Part shown: piece by piece, positions 15,919-26,638 of the stretch
Layout: each line of letters opens with the position of its first letter
How positions within the stretch are numbered: the first letter of the stretch is position 1
Notes under the pieces: generated by a model
Database searches by the model: none
Told to the model about the DNA's origin: nothing
Seen by the model: only the letters and a program-made list of their open reading frames with translations
Program-made: the position numbers and the translations under genes
Origin: JAKPBU01 sp964425695
Lineage (GTDB): Bacteria > Pseudomonadota > Gammaproteobacteria > Xanthomonadales > Xanthomonadaceae
NCBI GenBank assembly: GCA_964425695.1
Contig: CAYRNF010000008.1
Coordinates: 70,176-134,175 of the forward strand
Direction: 5' to 3'
Length of the DNA stretch: 64,000 bases

Positions 15919-17355
15919 ATGTCAGAACAATTCGACGTCATCGTCATCGGCGCAGGCCCCGCCGGCTACCACGCGGCGATCCGCGCCGCGCAGCTGGGCA
16001 TGAAGGTGGCGTGCATCGACGCCGCGCTGGGCAAGGACGGCAAGCCCGCGCTGGGCGGCACCTGCCTGCGCGTGGGCTGCATCCCGTCCAAGGCGCTGCT
16101 CGATTCCAGCCGCCAGTTCTGGAACATGGGCCACCTGTTCGGTGAACACGGCATCAGCTTCGACAAGCCGAAGATGGACGTGCCCACCATGATCGGCCGC
16201 AAGGACAAGATCGTGAAGCAGTTCACCGGCGGCATCGCGATGCTGTTCAAGGCGAACAAGGTCACGCCGTTCTACGGCTACGGCGTGCTGCACGCCGGCA
16301 ACGTGGTGAAGGTGAAGCAGCACGACGGCAGCGACGTGGAGCTCAAGGGCACCAACGTGATCATCGCGGCCGGTTCGGATTCGATCGAACTGCCGTTTGC
16401 CAAGTTCGACGGCGAGACCATCGTCGACAACGTCGGCGCCCTGGACTTCACCACCGTGCCCAAGCGCCTGGCGGTGATCGGCGCGGGCGTGATCGGGCTG
16501 GAGCTGGGCAGCGTGTGGAACCGGCTGGGTTCGGAAGTCGTCGTGCTGGAGGCCCTGCCCGACTTCCTCGCCGCCGCCGACAAGGAAGCCGGCAAGGCCG
16601 CGCTCAAGGAATTCAAGAAGCAGGGCCTGGACATCCGCCTCGGCGCCAAGGTCTCGAAGGCGGAGATCAAGGCGAAGGGCAAGGCCAAGGAGGTCCACCT
16701 CACCTACGCCGACGACAAAGGCGAGCAGACGCTCGTCGTCGACAAGCTGCTGGTGGCCGTGGGTCGCCGCGCCGCGACGAAGGGCCTGCTGGCTGACGAC
16801 GTGGGCGTGAAGGTGAACGAGCGCGGCGTGATCGAAGTGGATGCGCACTGCCACACCGGCGTGGACGGCGTGTGGGCGGTGGGCGACTGCGTGCGCGGCC
16901 CGATGCTGGCGCACAAGGGCTTCGAGGAAGGCATCGCGGTGGCCGAGCTGATCGCGGGCCTGCCGGGCCACGTCAACTACGACACCATTCCGTGGGTGAT
17001 CTACACCGAGCCGGAAATCGCCTGGGTGGGCAAGACCGAGGAACAGCTCAAGGCCGAAGGCATTCCCTACAAGGCCGGCAGCTTCCCGTTCGCCGCCGTG
17101 GGTCGCGCCGTGGCGATGGCCGAGCCGGCCGGTTTCGTGAAGGTTCTGGCGCATGCCGAAACCGATCGCGTGCTGGGCATGCACCTGGTCGGCGCCAACG
17201 TGTCCGAGCTGGTCCACGAAGGCGTGCTGACCATGGAGTTCAGCGGCAGCGCCGACGACCTGGCGCGCATCTGCCATGCGCACCCCAGCCTGTCCGAAGC
17301 CGTGCACGATGCGGCCATGGCCGTGGACAAGCGCGCGATCCACAAGGCGAACTGA
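15919..17355 (+). CDS. lpd: dihydrolipoyl dehydrogenase (E3)
   Basis: FAD-dependent E3 of 478 aa that reoxidises the dihydrolipoyl groups of SucB with NAD+. The FAD motif GAGPAGYHAAIRA is at residues 11-23, the redox-active disulphide is Cys49-Cys54 in GGTCLRVGCIPSK, the NAD-binding GAGVIGLELGSVW is in mid-protein, and the catalytic His-Glu pair is in HAHPSLSEAVHD near the C terminus. It sits third in the suc operon, so it most likely serves 2-oxoglutarate dehydrogenase first, though E3 is often shared with other complexes. Confidence 0.97.
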   Translation: MSEQFDVIVIGAGPAGYHAAIRAAQLGMKVACIDAALGKDGKPALGGTCLRVGCIPSKALLDSSRQFWNMGHLFGEHGISFDKPKMDVPTMIGRKDKIVKQFTGGIAMLFKANKVTPFYGYGVLHAGNVVKVKQHDGSDVELKGTNVIIAAGSDSIELPFAKFDGETIVDNVGALDFTTVPKRLAVIGAGVIGLELGSVWNRLGSEVVVLEALPDFLAAADKEAGKAALKEFKKQGLDIRLGAKVSKAEIKAKGKAKEVHLTYADDKGEQTLVVDKLLVAVGRRAATKGLLADDVGVKVNERGVIEVDAHCHTGVDGVWAVGDCVRGPMLAHKGFEEGIAVAELIAGLPGHVNYDTIPWVIYTEPEIAWVGKTEEQLKAEGIPYKAGSFPFAAVGRAVAMAEPAGFVKVLAHAETDRVLGMHLVGANVSELVHEGVLTMEFSGSADDLARICHAHPSLSEAVHDAAMAVDKRAIHKAN

Positions 17356-17422
17356 TGCGGACCGGTTGCGTGCCGCGTCGCGCCAAGGCGCCGCGGTGCG
17401 CGCGCGTGCCGCGCGTCCCGGC

Positions 17423-18520
17423 ATGAGCAGGGCCGCGGCCCGCTACAACCCCGGCTGGACGATCGCCGCGCCCGCGGCGGGTTTGGCGGTGCTGCTGCTG
17501 AGCGCCCTGCTGCCCGCGCTGCCGGGCGCGACCCTGCTCCTGGGGGCGGCCCTGGCCGCCAACGTGATCGCGGCCGTGCATCACGCCGAAGTGATCGCTC
17601 ATCGCGTCGGCGAGCCGTACGGCACGCTGGTGCTCGCACTGGCGGTCACCGTGATCGAGGTCGCGCTGATCGTGTCGATGATGCTGTCCGGCGGCGCGGC
17701 GACCGCCACGCTCGCACGCGACACGGTATTCGCGGCGGTGATGATCATCCTCAACGGCATCGTCGGCATCAGCCTGCTGGCAGGCGGCCGCCGCCACCAC
17801 GAGCAGGGCTTCCGCGTGCAGGGCGTCACCGCGGCGCTGGCGGTGCTGAGCCTGATCGTGGTGTTCACCCTGGTGCTGCCGAACTACGCCACGAGCGCGC
17901 CGGGCTCGCTGTACACCAGCAGCCAGCTGGTATTCGTGGCGGTCGCCACGCTGGCACTGTTCGGCGGCTTCACCTTCATCCAGACCGTGCGCCACCGCGA
18001 CTACTTCCTGCCCGAGGACGTCGCTAAGGACGACGATCCGCGCGCGCACGCCGCGCCGCCCACGGCGCGCGAAGCGCTCGCCAGCCTGGGCCTGCTGCTG
18101 CTCGCCCTGGTCGCCGTGGTGCTGAGCGCCAAGGGCATCTCGCCGGCCATCGAATCGCTGCTGGCCGGGGCGGGCGCGCCGCCGGCGACCCTGGGTATCG
18201 TGATCGCGGGCATCGTGCTGTTGCCCGAAGGCATGGCCGCGGTGCGCGCCGCGCTGCACGACCGGGTGCAGACCAGCCTCAACCTGGCGGTGGGCTCGGC
18301 CATCGCGAGCATCGGCCTGACCGTGCCGACCGTGGCGGTGGTGGCCCTGCTCATGGGCTGGCCGCTGGAACTGGGCCTGGACGGCAAGTCCACCCTGTTA
18401 CTGTTGCTGTCGCTGTTCGTGGCCTCGCTGTCGCTGCGCACCGGACGCACCACGGTGCTGCATGGCTTCGTCCACCTGGTGCTGTTCGCCACCTACCTGT
18501 TTTTCAGCTTCGTTCCCTGA
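17423..18520 (+). CDS. Ca2+/H+ (cation/proton) antiporter, ChaA-like
   Basis: Integral membrane exchanger of 365 aa from the CaCA superfamily (Cax/ChaA branch). The two homologous halves each carry the conserved acidic signature: GTLVLALAVTVIEVALIVSMM around residue 70 and IVIAGIVLLPEGMAAVRAAL around residue 265. About eleven hydrophobic spans are visible, with a charged cytoplasmic loop near residues 197-215. It exports Ca2+ or Na+/K+ in exchange for protons; ion specificity cannot be set from sequence. ATG 17423 was chosen because the hydrophobic N-terminus begins there. Confidence 0.88.
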   Translation: MSRAAARYNPGWTIAAPAAGLAVLLLSALLPALPGATLLLGAALAANVIAAVHHAEVIAHRVGEPYGTLVLALAVTVIEVALIVSMMLSGGAATATLARDTVFAAVMIILNGIVGISLLAGGRRHHEQGFRVQGVTAALAVLSLIVVFTLVLPNYATSAPGSLYTSSQLVFVAVATLALFGGFTFIQTVRHRDYFLPEDVAKDDDPRAHAAPPTAREALASLGLLLLALVAVVLSAKGISPAIESLLAGAGAPPATLGIVIAGIVLLPEGMAAVRAALHDRVQTSLNLAVGSAIASIGLTVPTVAVVALLMGWPLELGLDGKSTLLLLLSLFVASLSLRTGRTTVLHGFVHLVLFATYLFFSFVP

Positions 18521-18528
18521 GGGCAGCC

Positions 18529-19122
18529 ATGCGCACGCTCTGCGTCTACTGCGGTTCAAACGCCGGTTCGCGCCCGGCCTATGCCGAACGCGCGATGGCG
18601 CTGGGCGACAGGATCGCCAAGGAAGGCATCGCGCTGGTCTACGGCGGCGGCAATGTCGGGCTGATGGGCATCGTGGCCGATGCGGTGCTGCAGGCCGGCG
18701 GCGAGGTGATCGGCGTGATCCCGCAGCAGCTGGTGGACTGGGAAGTGGCGCATCGCGGCGTGACCCGGCTCGAGGTCGTGGGCTCCATGCACGAGCGCAA
18801 GGCGCGCATGTTCGATCTCAGCGACGGTTTCGTCGCCCTGCCCGGCGGTTTCGGCACGCTCGACGAAATGTTCGAAATGCTGACCTGGCGCCAGCTGGGC
18901 CTGGGCGCCAAACCCTGCGCCTTCCTGGACGTGGACGATTTCTACGCGCCGCTGATGGCGATGCTGGACCGCATGGTCGCCGAGCGCTTCCTGCACCCGG
19001 ACCAGCGCCGCGACCTGTGGCATGGCGACGACATCGCCGCGCTGCTCGACTGGCTGCGCGCCTACGAGCCGGCGCAGGCGGACAAGTGGCTGGACGAAAA
19101 ACGCAGGGCGGCGCTGCGCTGA
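18529..19122 (+). CDS. LOG-family cytokinin riboside 5'-monophosphate phosphoribohydrolase homologue (TIGR00730)
   Basis: Rossmann-fold nucleotide N-ribohydrolase of 197 aa. The family hallmark PGGFGTLDE is at residues 105-113, and the partner motif in MHERKARMF is at 87-95; together they bind the phosphate and ribose. GGGNVGLMG at 39-47 also fits. LOG enzymes release adenine-type bases from nucleoside monophosphates; in plants and some plant-associated bacteria this yields active cytokinin. In most bacteria the physiological role is unclear, and many were once misannotated as lysine decarboxylases. It begins 8 nt after the antiporter stop, suggesting an operon. Confidence 0.92.
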   Translation: MRTLCVYCGSNAGSRPAYAERAMALGDRIAKEGIALVYGGGNVGLMGIVADAVLQAGGEVIGVIPQQLVDWEVAHRGVTRLEVVGSMHERKARMFDLSDGFVALPGGFGTLDEMFEMLTWRQLGLGAKPCAFLDVDDFYAPLMAMLDRMVAERFLHPDQRRDLWHGDDIAALLDWLRAYEPAQADKWLDEKRRAALR

Positions 19123-19190
19123 GCCGCAGCGGAACCTGCGGATCGTCCACCGTCCGGCCCATCTGCGAGAAGAATCAGAAAATTCCCATC

Positions 19191-19281
19191 GTCATCCCGG
19201 CGAAGGCCGGGGTCCATTTCGATCCTGCGTTTGCTCCAATACGCCGCAGTCAACATGGATCCCGGCCTTCGCCGGGATGAC
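19191..19281. repeat. 27-bp inverted repeat upstream of a GIY-YIG gene
   Basis: Arms at 19191-19217 and 19255-19281 are reverse complements with one mismatch by my comparison, separated by 37 nt. The core is GTCATCCCGGCGAAGGCCGG on one arm and CCGGCCTTCGCCGGGATGAC on the other. The right arm abuts the GIY-YIG gene: its last bases come just before the ribosome site GGAAG. Repeats of this kind recur next to small GIY-YIG genes in many proteobacterial genomes (general knowledge, not checked here). Confidence 0.85.
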
Positions 19282-19291
19282 GGAAGTCGCT

Positions 19292-19591
19292 ATGCGGGAA
19301 CGGAATCCCTGCGTCTACATCCTTGCCAGCGGCAGGCGCGGCATGCTGTACACGGGCGTCACCGCCGACCTGGCGCAGCGCGTCCTGCAGCACCGGCAGG
19401 GCCTGGTCCCGGGCTTCACCCGCTGGCACGGCGTGCACACGCTGGTGTGGTTCGAAGCGCATCCCGACATGGTGTCCGCGATCACGCGCGAACGGTCCAT
19501 CCGGGCCTTGACCCGGGCGGAAACGCTATGGCTGGTGGAATCCGTGAACCGGGAGTGGAACGACCTGTACCCGGATATCATCGACAACTGA
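19292..19591 (+). CDS. small GIY-YIG endonuclease-domain protein
   Basis: A 99-aa protein that is almost all GIY-YIG nuclease domain, of the YhbQ/UvrC-N-terminal-like group. CVYILASG (residues 7-14) and MLYTGVTADLAQRVLQH (18-34) match the two halves of the motif, and AITRERSIR (about 68-76) carries the conserved acidic region. ATG 19292 is preceded by GGAAG at good spacing; an in-frame ATG at 19277 lies inside the upstream palindrome. The gene is bracketed by the palindrome at 19191-19281 and a degenerate half-copy at 19604, which suggests that repeat and nuclease form a unit. Activity and mobility are unproven. Confidence 0.88.
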   Translation: MRERNPCVYILASGRRGMLYTGVTADLAQRVLQHRQGLVPGFTRWHGVHTLVWFEAHPDMVSAITRERSIRALTRAETLWLVESVNREWNDLYPDIIDN

Positions 19592-19603
19592 ACGCAAGTC
19601 GAC

Positions 19604-19632
19604 ATGGATCCCGGCGTGCGCGGAGGCGACGG
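19604..19632. repeat. degenerate copy of the GIY-YIG-associated repeat arm
   Basis: This stretch starts ATGGATCCCGGC, identical to the right arm at 19255-19266, and then diverges. By hand I count 23 of 29 matching positions. It lies 13 nt past the GIY-YIG stop, so the gene is bracketed on both sides. Confidence 0.55.
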
Positions 19633-19708
19633 CGCGCACACCGACCGCCAAGGCCCGTGCCGCCGCTTCGTGCGGCGCATCGTCGCACCGCAACCTGGAG
19701 TCACCCGC

Positions 19709-20707
19709 TTGTCCATCCCCACTGCCTTCGACGCCTTCCGGATCCACAGCGACGCCAGCGGCTATCGCAGCGGCCTGGAGTCGATTCCGCTGGATGCGCT
19801 CAATCCGGGCGAGGTGGTGATCGAAACCGCGTATTCGTCGGTCAACTACAAGGACGCGCTGGCCGGCACCGGCAAGGGCAAGATCCTGCGCCGCTTCCCG
19901 CTGGTGGGCGGCATCGACGTGGCAGGGCATGTCGTCGCCTCGACCGACCGCAGGTTCCGCGAAGGCGACGCGGTGCTGGTCACCGGTTCGGGATTGAGCG
20001 AAACCCGCGACGGGGGCTACGCGCGGTATGCACGCCTGGAATCCGAGTGGGTGATCCCGCTGCCCGCCGGCCTGGACCTGCGCGAAAGCATGATCCTGGG
20101 CACCGCCGGGTTCACCGCCGCGCTGGCGCTGTTCCGCATGACCGAGAACCGGCAGACGCCGGCACTGGGGCCGCTGGCGGTGACCGGCGCGACCGGCGGC
20201 GTCGGATCGCTGGCCGTGGATATCTTCAGCAGCGCCGGCTACCAGGTGCACGCGATCAGCGGCAAGCCCGCACAGGCGGCGTACCTGCGGGAACTGGGCG
20301 CAGCGGACGTGTTGCCGCGCGATGCGCTGGCCACGTCGCGGCCCCTGGAGACTGCGCGCTTCGGCGGCGCCCTGGACAACGTGGGTGGGCCGATGCTCGC
20401 CAGCCTGCTGGCCCAGACCGTGCCCTACGGCAACGTCGCCACTGCGGGGCTCGCTGCGACAGCCGACCTTCCCACCACGGTGATGCCCTTCATCATCCGG
20501 GGTGTTTCGCTGCTGGGCGTGGCCTCCGCGGGGACCGCGCGCGACATCCGCGGCGAGATCTGGCGGCGCCTGGCGAGCGACTGGAAGCCGCGCCACCTGG
20601 AGCGGATCTGCACGCGCGAAACCACGCTGGCGGACCTGCCCGAGGTCTTCGCCACCATGCTGGCCGGCGGGTCGCTGGGCCGCACCCTGGTGCGCACCAC
20701 GGGCTGA
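19709..20707 (+). CDS. acrylyl-CoA reductase-type quinone oxidoreductase (AcuI/YhdH family)
   Basis: Zinc-free medium-chain dehydrogenase/reductase of 332 aa. YhdH/AcuI proteins reduce acrylyl-CoA to propionyl-CoA with NADPH. The catalytic-domain segments SSVNYKDALAGTGKGKI and GGIDVAGHVVAS, and the nucleotide-binding VTGATGGVGSLAVDI, are intact, as is ALDNVGGPMLASLLAQTVPYG. The best start is TTG at 19709, with CTGGAG 8 nt upstream; it places the N-terminus where the family begins. The gene follows the repeat remnant at 19604. Confidence 0.9.
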   Translation: MSIPTAFDAFRIHSDASGYRSGLESIPLDALNPGEVVIETAYSSVNYKDALAGTGKGKILRRFPLVGGIDVAGHVVASTDRRFREGDAVLVTGSGLSETRDGGYARYARLESEWVIPLPAGLDLRESMILGTAGFTAALALFRMTENRQTPALGPLAVTGATGGVGSLAVDIFSSAGYQVHAISGKPAQAAYLRELGAADVLPRDALATSRPLETARFGGALDNVGGPMLASLLAQTVPYGNVATAGLAATADLPTTVMPFIIRGVSLLGVASAGTARDIRGEIWRRLASDWKPRHLERICTRETTLADLPEVFATMLAGGSLGRTLVRTTG

Positions 20708-20719
20708 AGCCGGCCCCGC

Positions 20720-20747
20720 TTGCGGCGACGTGAACGCCCGCTAAAAT
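20720..20747 (+). promoter_or_regulatory. promoter of the PilH-like regulator gene
   Basis: TTGCGG (20720-20725) and TAAAAT (20742-20747) are 16 nt apart and lie 36 nt before the ATG, in the 76-nt gap after the reductase gene. Confidence 0.5.
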
Positions 20748-20783
20748 CGGGTGGCATCCCGGCGCCCGGGAATGGGAATCCGC

Positions 20784-21173
20784 ATGGCACGCATCCTGAT
20801 CGTGGACGATTCGCCCTCGCAGCTGATGGGCATCCGGCGCATCGTCGAGAAACTTGGGCACGAGGCGTGCACGGCCGAGGACGGTGCCGAGGGCGTGGAC
20901 AAGGCGCGCAGCGAACTGCCCGACCTGATCCTGATGGACGTGGTGATGCCCAACCTCAACGGGTTCCAGGCCACCCGCGCGATCACCCGCGATCCGGCCA
21001 CCAAGCACATCCCGGTCATCATGGTGACCACCAAGGACCAGGACACCGACCGCGTGTGGGGCATGCGCCAGGGCGCGAAGGCCTACCTCAGCAAGCCGTT
21101 CAGCGAATCCGAGCTGTCCGACATGATCGGCCAGGTGCTGGGCGGCGGCGCGACACCGCCCGCGGCCGCCTGA
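20784..21173 (+). CDS. single-domain response regulator, PilH/CheY-like
   Basis: A 129-aa CheY-like receiver with no output domain. The acidic pair is Asp8/Asp9, the phosphoacceptor is Asp52 in ILMDVVMP, and the conserved Lys104 is in LSKPF. Its sequence (MARILIVDDSPSQLMGIRR) is close to PilH of xanthomonads and pseudomonads, which works with PilG and the Pil-Chp chemosensory kinase to control type IV pilus twitching. No other pil or chp gene is present here, so it is an orphan in this window and the PilH name is provisional. It has its own promoter. Confidence 0.85.
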   Translation: MARILIVDDSPSQLMGIRRIVEKLGHEACTAEDGAEGVDKARSELPDLILMDVVMPNLNGFQATRAITRDPATKHIPVIMVTTKDQDTDRVWGMRQGAKAYLSKPFSESELSDMIGQVLGGGATPPAAA

Positions 21174-21179
21174 GGCGAC

Positions 21180-22079
21180 TCAGGCGCGGCGCCAGTCGTC
21201 GCCGAAGGCCTGCTGCAGGCGTCGGTACGCCTCGCGCTCCGCATCGTTGTTCGGCTTAGGCGCCAGCACCTCGAGCTCCACGATCTGGTCCCCGGCCGGA
21301 TGCGCTCCGGACCCGGGCAGGCCGCGCCCGCGCAGCCGCAGCTTGCGCCCGGCTTCGGAATCGGCCGGGATCTTCACGTCCACCGGCCCGCCCAGGGTCG
21401 GCACGCTCACCGTGGCGCCCAGCGCCGCTTCCCACGGCGCCACCGGCAGGATGTGGATGATGTTGCGCCCGTCCACCTCGAACTGCGGGTGCGCGGCGTA
21501 CTCCACTTCCAGCAGCAGGTCGCCATGCGCGCCTTGGCCCGCCAGGCGGATGACCTGCCCCGGACGCACGCCCTTGGGGATGCGCACGTCCAGCGACTTG
21601 CCGTTGATGCCGATGCGCACGCTGCTGCCGTTGTACACGGCATCCAACGGCACGGACAGCCGCGCGCGCGTGTCGCCCCGCGGTGGCTGCGGGCCGGGGC
21701 GCTGCCCGGCAGCCGCGCGCCGGCGCCCGAACAGCTCCTCGAAAAAATCGCTGAAGCCGGCGCTGCCCCCGCCGCCGCCGGCGAAGATCTCATCGAAATC
21801 GAAGCCGCCGGGCTGGCCCTGGAAGCCACCGTGCGGAGGCTGGACCTCGTCGCCGGGGCGGTAGCCGCGCGCGCGCAGCTGGTCGTAGGCGGCGCGCTTG
21901 TCCGGATCGCGCAGGGCCTCGTACGCCTCGTTGATCGCCTTGAAGCGCTCTTCGGCGCCCGGCTCCTTGCTGACGTCCGGATGATGCTTGCGGGCAAGCC
22001 GGCGGTAGGCGGTCTTGATCTCCGCCTCGCCCGCGCCCGGCTCCACGCCCAGGGTCTGGTAGTAATCCTTGAACTGCAT
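21180..22079 (-). CDS. cbpA: CbpA-type DnaJ co-chaperone
   Basis: A 299-aa J-domain protein that stimulates the DnaK ATPase. The J domain is residues 4-70 with HPD at 33-35. A Gly/Phe-rich linker (about 75-125, including GGFQGQPGGFDFDEIFAGGGGG) is followed by the C-terminal peptide-binding domains (about 130-295). There is no CxxCxGxG zinc-finger domain, which makes it CbpA rather than DnaJ. Downstream of hsp20 on the same strand with two strong hairpins between them; both are likely stress-related chaperones. Confidence 0.92.
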   Translation of the reverse strand: MQFKDYYQTLGVEPGAGEAEIKTAYRRLARKHHPDVSKEPGAEERFKAINEAYEALRDPDKRAAYDQLRARGYRPGDEVQPPHGGFQGQPGGFDFDEIFAGGGGGSAGFSDFFEELFGRRRAAAGQRPGPQPPRGDTRARLSVPLDAVYNGSSVRIGINGKSLDVRIPKGVRPGQVIRLAGQGAHGDLLLEVEYAAHPQFEVDGRNIIHILPVAPWEAALGATVSVPTLGGPVDVKIPADSEAGRKLRLRGRGLPGSGAHPAGDQIVELEVLAPKPNNDAEREAYRRLQQAFGDDWRRA

Positions 22080-22099
22080 CCTGGCTCCGCGAAAAGACG

Positions 22100-22164
22100 C
22101 CGGCCCGCGGAACAGCCGCGGGCCGGACGAGGGTAGCAAGACGGGGGCGGCACCACCGCCCCCG
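22100..22164 (-). terminator. two hairpins between hsp20 and cbpA
   Basis: One perfect 11-bp stem (22100-22110 with 22116-22126, loop of 5) and one perfect 9-bp stem (22142-22150 with 22156-22164, loop of 5). Read on the minus strand, the second is followed by CGTCTTGCT, a weak U-rich stretch. They probably attenuate or end hsp20 transcription before cbpA. Confidence 0.5.
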
Positions 22165-22172
22165 CGCGCCGC

Positions 22173-22643
22173 TTACTGGCGCGTCGCGCCTGCGCCCACC
22201 TGGATGCGGCGGGGCTTGGTCTCGGGTCGCTTGGGGATGGTGATGATCAACACGCCATCGCGACCGCTCGCCTCGATGCTGTCCGGATCTGCGCTGTCGG
22301 GCAGCGCGAAGCGGCGGTGGAAGCTGCCGTACGGGCGCTCGATCCGCGAATACCGCTCGGTCTGCTGCGCGGACTCGCCCTTGCGCTCGCCCTTGATCGT
22401 CAGGATGCCCTTGTCCATCAGCACCTCGACGTCCTGCGGGTCGATGCCCGGCAGGTCCGCGTACAGCACGAAGCGGTCGCCTTCCTCGCGGATGTCCACC
22501 AGCGGCGCCCACTGGCTGGTGACGACCGACGAGTCGTCGCGCTCGTCGCCGGTCTGGAAGAAACGGTCGAAGACCTGCTTCAGCTCGTCCTGCAGCAGCG
22601 ACTGCGCAGGCCAACGTTGCTGGTAACGCACGATGTTTCTCAT
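22173..22643 (-). CDS. Hsp20/alpha-crystallin small heat-shock protein
   Basis: A 156-aa small heat-shock chaperone that holds unfolding proteins without ATP. The alpha-crystallin domain spans about residues 42-140 (WAPLVDIREEGDRFVLYADLPGID), with the conserved MDKGILTIKGER, and a short C-terminal tail carries RRIQV, close to the I-x-I/V oligomerisation motif. The N-terminus (MRNIVRYQQRW) is class-A-like. It is divergent from the peroxiredoxin gene. A CTTGAA box on the minus strand at 22714-22719 could be a heat-shock -35 element. Confidence 0.92.
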   Translation of the reverse strand: MRNIVRYQQRWPAQSLLQDELKQVFDRFFQTGDERDDSSVVTSQWAPLVDIREEGDRFVLYADLPGIDPQDVEVLMDKGILTIKGERKGESAQQTERYSRIERPYGSFHRRFALPDSADPDSIEASGRDGVLIITIPKRPETKPRRIQVGAGATRQ

Positions 22644-22713
22644 GGTCTGTGCCCTCTGTGGACGGCGGCGCCACGGCCGCCATGACCCGCAGGTGCGAAT
22701 CCGGCGCCGGGCT

Positions 22714-22719
22714 TTCAAG
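22714..22719 (-). promoter_or_regulatory. possible sigma-32 -35 box for hsp20
   Basis: On the minus strand this reads CTTGAA, as in heat-shock promoters, 71 nt upstream of the hsp20 ATG. The matching CCCCAT-type -10 is degenerate (CCGGAT), so confidence is low. Confidence 0.25.
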
Positions 22720-22780
22720 GGGTCTTGACGCGGACTTTCGGCCCCGCCGTCCAGACTCCGTTCACCCAACGGAGACCCCC

Positions 22781-23263
22781 ATGCCCATCGCACCCGGCGA
22801 CCGCATCCCAGAAGCCGTCCTCCAGCACATCACCGAAGGCGTCGAACAGATCGACACCCCCACCATCTTCGCCGGCAAGAAGGTGGTGCTGTTCGCGGTG
22901 CCCGGCGCATTTACCCCGACCTGTTCCGAGCGCCACCTGCCCGGCTTCGTGGAGAAGTTCGACCAGTTCCGGGCGCGCGGCATCGACGTGGCCTGCATGT
23001 CGGTCAACGACCCGTTCGTGATGCGAGCCTGGGGCCAGAGCCAGCAGGTGCCCGACGGCCTGCTGATGCTGGCCGACGGCAACGGCGACTTCACCCGCGC
23101 CCTTGGCCTGGAGATGGACGCCAGTGCCTACGGCATGGGCACGCGCAGCAAGCGGTTCGCGCTCTACGCCGAAGACGGCGTGGTCAGGCAGCTGCACGTC
23201 GAGGCGCCGGGCGAATTCCGCGTTTCTTCCGCCGACTACATGCTCGAGCACCTGTCCGCCTGA
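22781..23263 (+). CDS. peroxiredoxin (PRX5/redoxin type)
   Basis: A 160-aa thiol peroxidase of the AhpE/PRX5-like redoxin group that reduces peroxides. The active-site motif PGAFTPTCSERHLPGF places the peroxidatic cysteine at Cys48; a second cysteine at Cys72 (VACMSVND) matches the position seen in other PRX5 proteins. It has no glutaredoxin domain, so the electron donor is external. ATG 22781 has GGAG 10 nt upstream. It is followed at 62 nt by a ferritin-like gene, which suggests a joint oxidative-stress and iron role. Confidence 0.92.
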   Translation: MPIAPGDRIPEAVLQHITEGVEQIDTPTIFAGKKVVLFAVPGAFTPTCSERHLPGFVEKFDQFRARGIDVACMSVNDPFVMRAWGQSQQVPDGLLMLADGNGDFTRALGLEMDASAYGMGTRSKRFALYAEDGVVRQLHVEAPGEFRVSSADYMLEHLSA

Positions 23264-23324
23264 CCCCGGCCCGCAGCCGTCCCGCCTGCCGCCACGCCCT
23301 GCCCGTTTCCAACCGGAGAGCCCC

Positions 23325-23915
23325 ATGTCCAAGCCCGCCACCCGTACTGCCAGCAAGCACACCGCCGCAGGCGGAAAGACCAGTTCGCCCCTGACCGATA
23401 CCGCCACGCTGCGCGCGCGCGCGCGCAAGAGCATCGACCAGGGCGCCATCACCGAGACCTACACCGCCGACCGCAAGCAGGTGATCCGCCTGCTCAACGA
23501 TGCCCTGGCGACGGAGTGGGTGTGCGTGCTGCGCTACATGCGCCACTACCACATGGCGTCGGGCATGCTCGCCGACGCGGTGAAGGGCGAATTCCTGGAA
23601 CACGCCAAGCAGGAGCAGGCGCACGCGGACAAGATCGCCGAGCGCATCGTGCAGCTGGGCGGCGAGCCGGACCTCAACCCCGCCACGCTCACCGCGCGTT
23701 CGCACGCGGAGTACCAGGAAGGCAAGGACCTGCGCGACATGGTGAAGGAGAACCTGGTGGCCGAGCGCATCGCGATCGACAGCTATCGCGAGATGATCAA
23801 CTACATCGGCGACCGTGACACCACCACCAAGCGCATCCTCGAGGGCATCCTGGCCCAGGAAGAGGAACACGCCGACGAGTTCGCCGACCTGCTCGACGGC
23901 TGGATCGGCAAGTAA
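23325..23915 (+). CDS. ferritin-like (bacterioferritin-family) diiron protein
   Basis: A 196-aa four-helix ferritin-like protein. Putative metal ligands are in ALATEWVCVLRY, EFLEHAKQEQAHADK, VAERIAIDSYREM and AQEEEHADEFADLL, the E...ExxH...E...ExxH pattern of diiron carboxylate proteins. An unstructured N-terminal tail of about 45 residues, rich in Thr, Ala and Lys, precedes the bundle. Such a tail can bind DNA in Dps-type proteins, but this is not established here. No haem-ligand Met is evident. Likely co-transcribed with the peroxiredoxin. Confidence 0.82.
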   Translation: MSKPATRTASKHTAAGGKTSSPLTDTATLRARARKSIDQGAITETYTADRKQVIRLLNDALATEWVCVLRYMRHYHMASGMLADAVKGEFLEHAKQEQAHADKIAERIVQLGGEPDLNPATLTARSHAEYQEGKDLRDMVKENLVAERIAIDSYREMINYIGDRDTTTKRILEGILAQEEEHADEFADLLDGWIGK

Positions 23916-23923
23916 GCCAAAGA

Positions 23924-23948
23924 GCGGCCAATGGCCGCCCTTGCTTTG
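23924..23948 (+). terminator. terminator-like hairpin after the ferritin-like gene
   Basis: GCGGCC-AAT-GGCCGC is followed by CCTTGCTTTG, a short T-rich run. It lies 9 nt after the stop codon. Confidence 0.5.
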
Positions 23949-24024
23949 TGTAGAACCGGATTCAGCCGTGAGCCTTTCGCGTTTGAAGGCATCAGCCAGA
24001 GCCGGCGGCTGAAGGCGCTCGAGC
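23949..24024. repeat. REP-like palindromic element, degenerate copy
   Basis: Bases 23949-23979 match the left part of the element at 32300-32380 with 4 differences in 31 by hand count, including the shared tail GAGCCTTTCG. A partial right half (GGCGGCTGAAGGCGCTC) follows near 24003. It fills the convergent gap between the ferritin-like gene and gyrA. Confidence 0.6.
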
Positions 24025-24043
24025 GCGCCTGCGTTGCGCCGGA

Positions 24044-26638
<2,595 letters not shown>

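Noticed and set aside
19191..19281. Reading the GIY-YIG palindrome as an intrinsic terminator of the LOG gene
   Set aside because: The loop is 37 nt, there is no T-tract, and the same arm recurs after the nuclease gene, so a repeat element explains it better.
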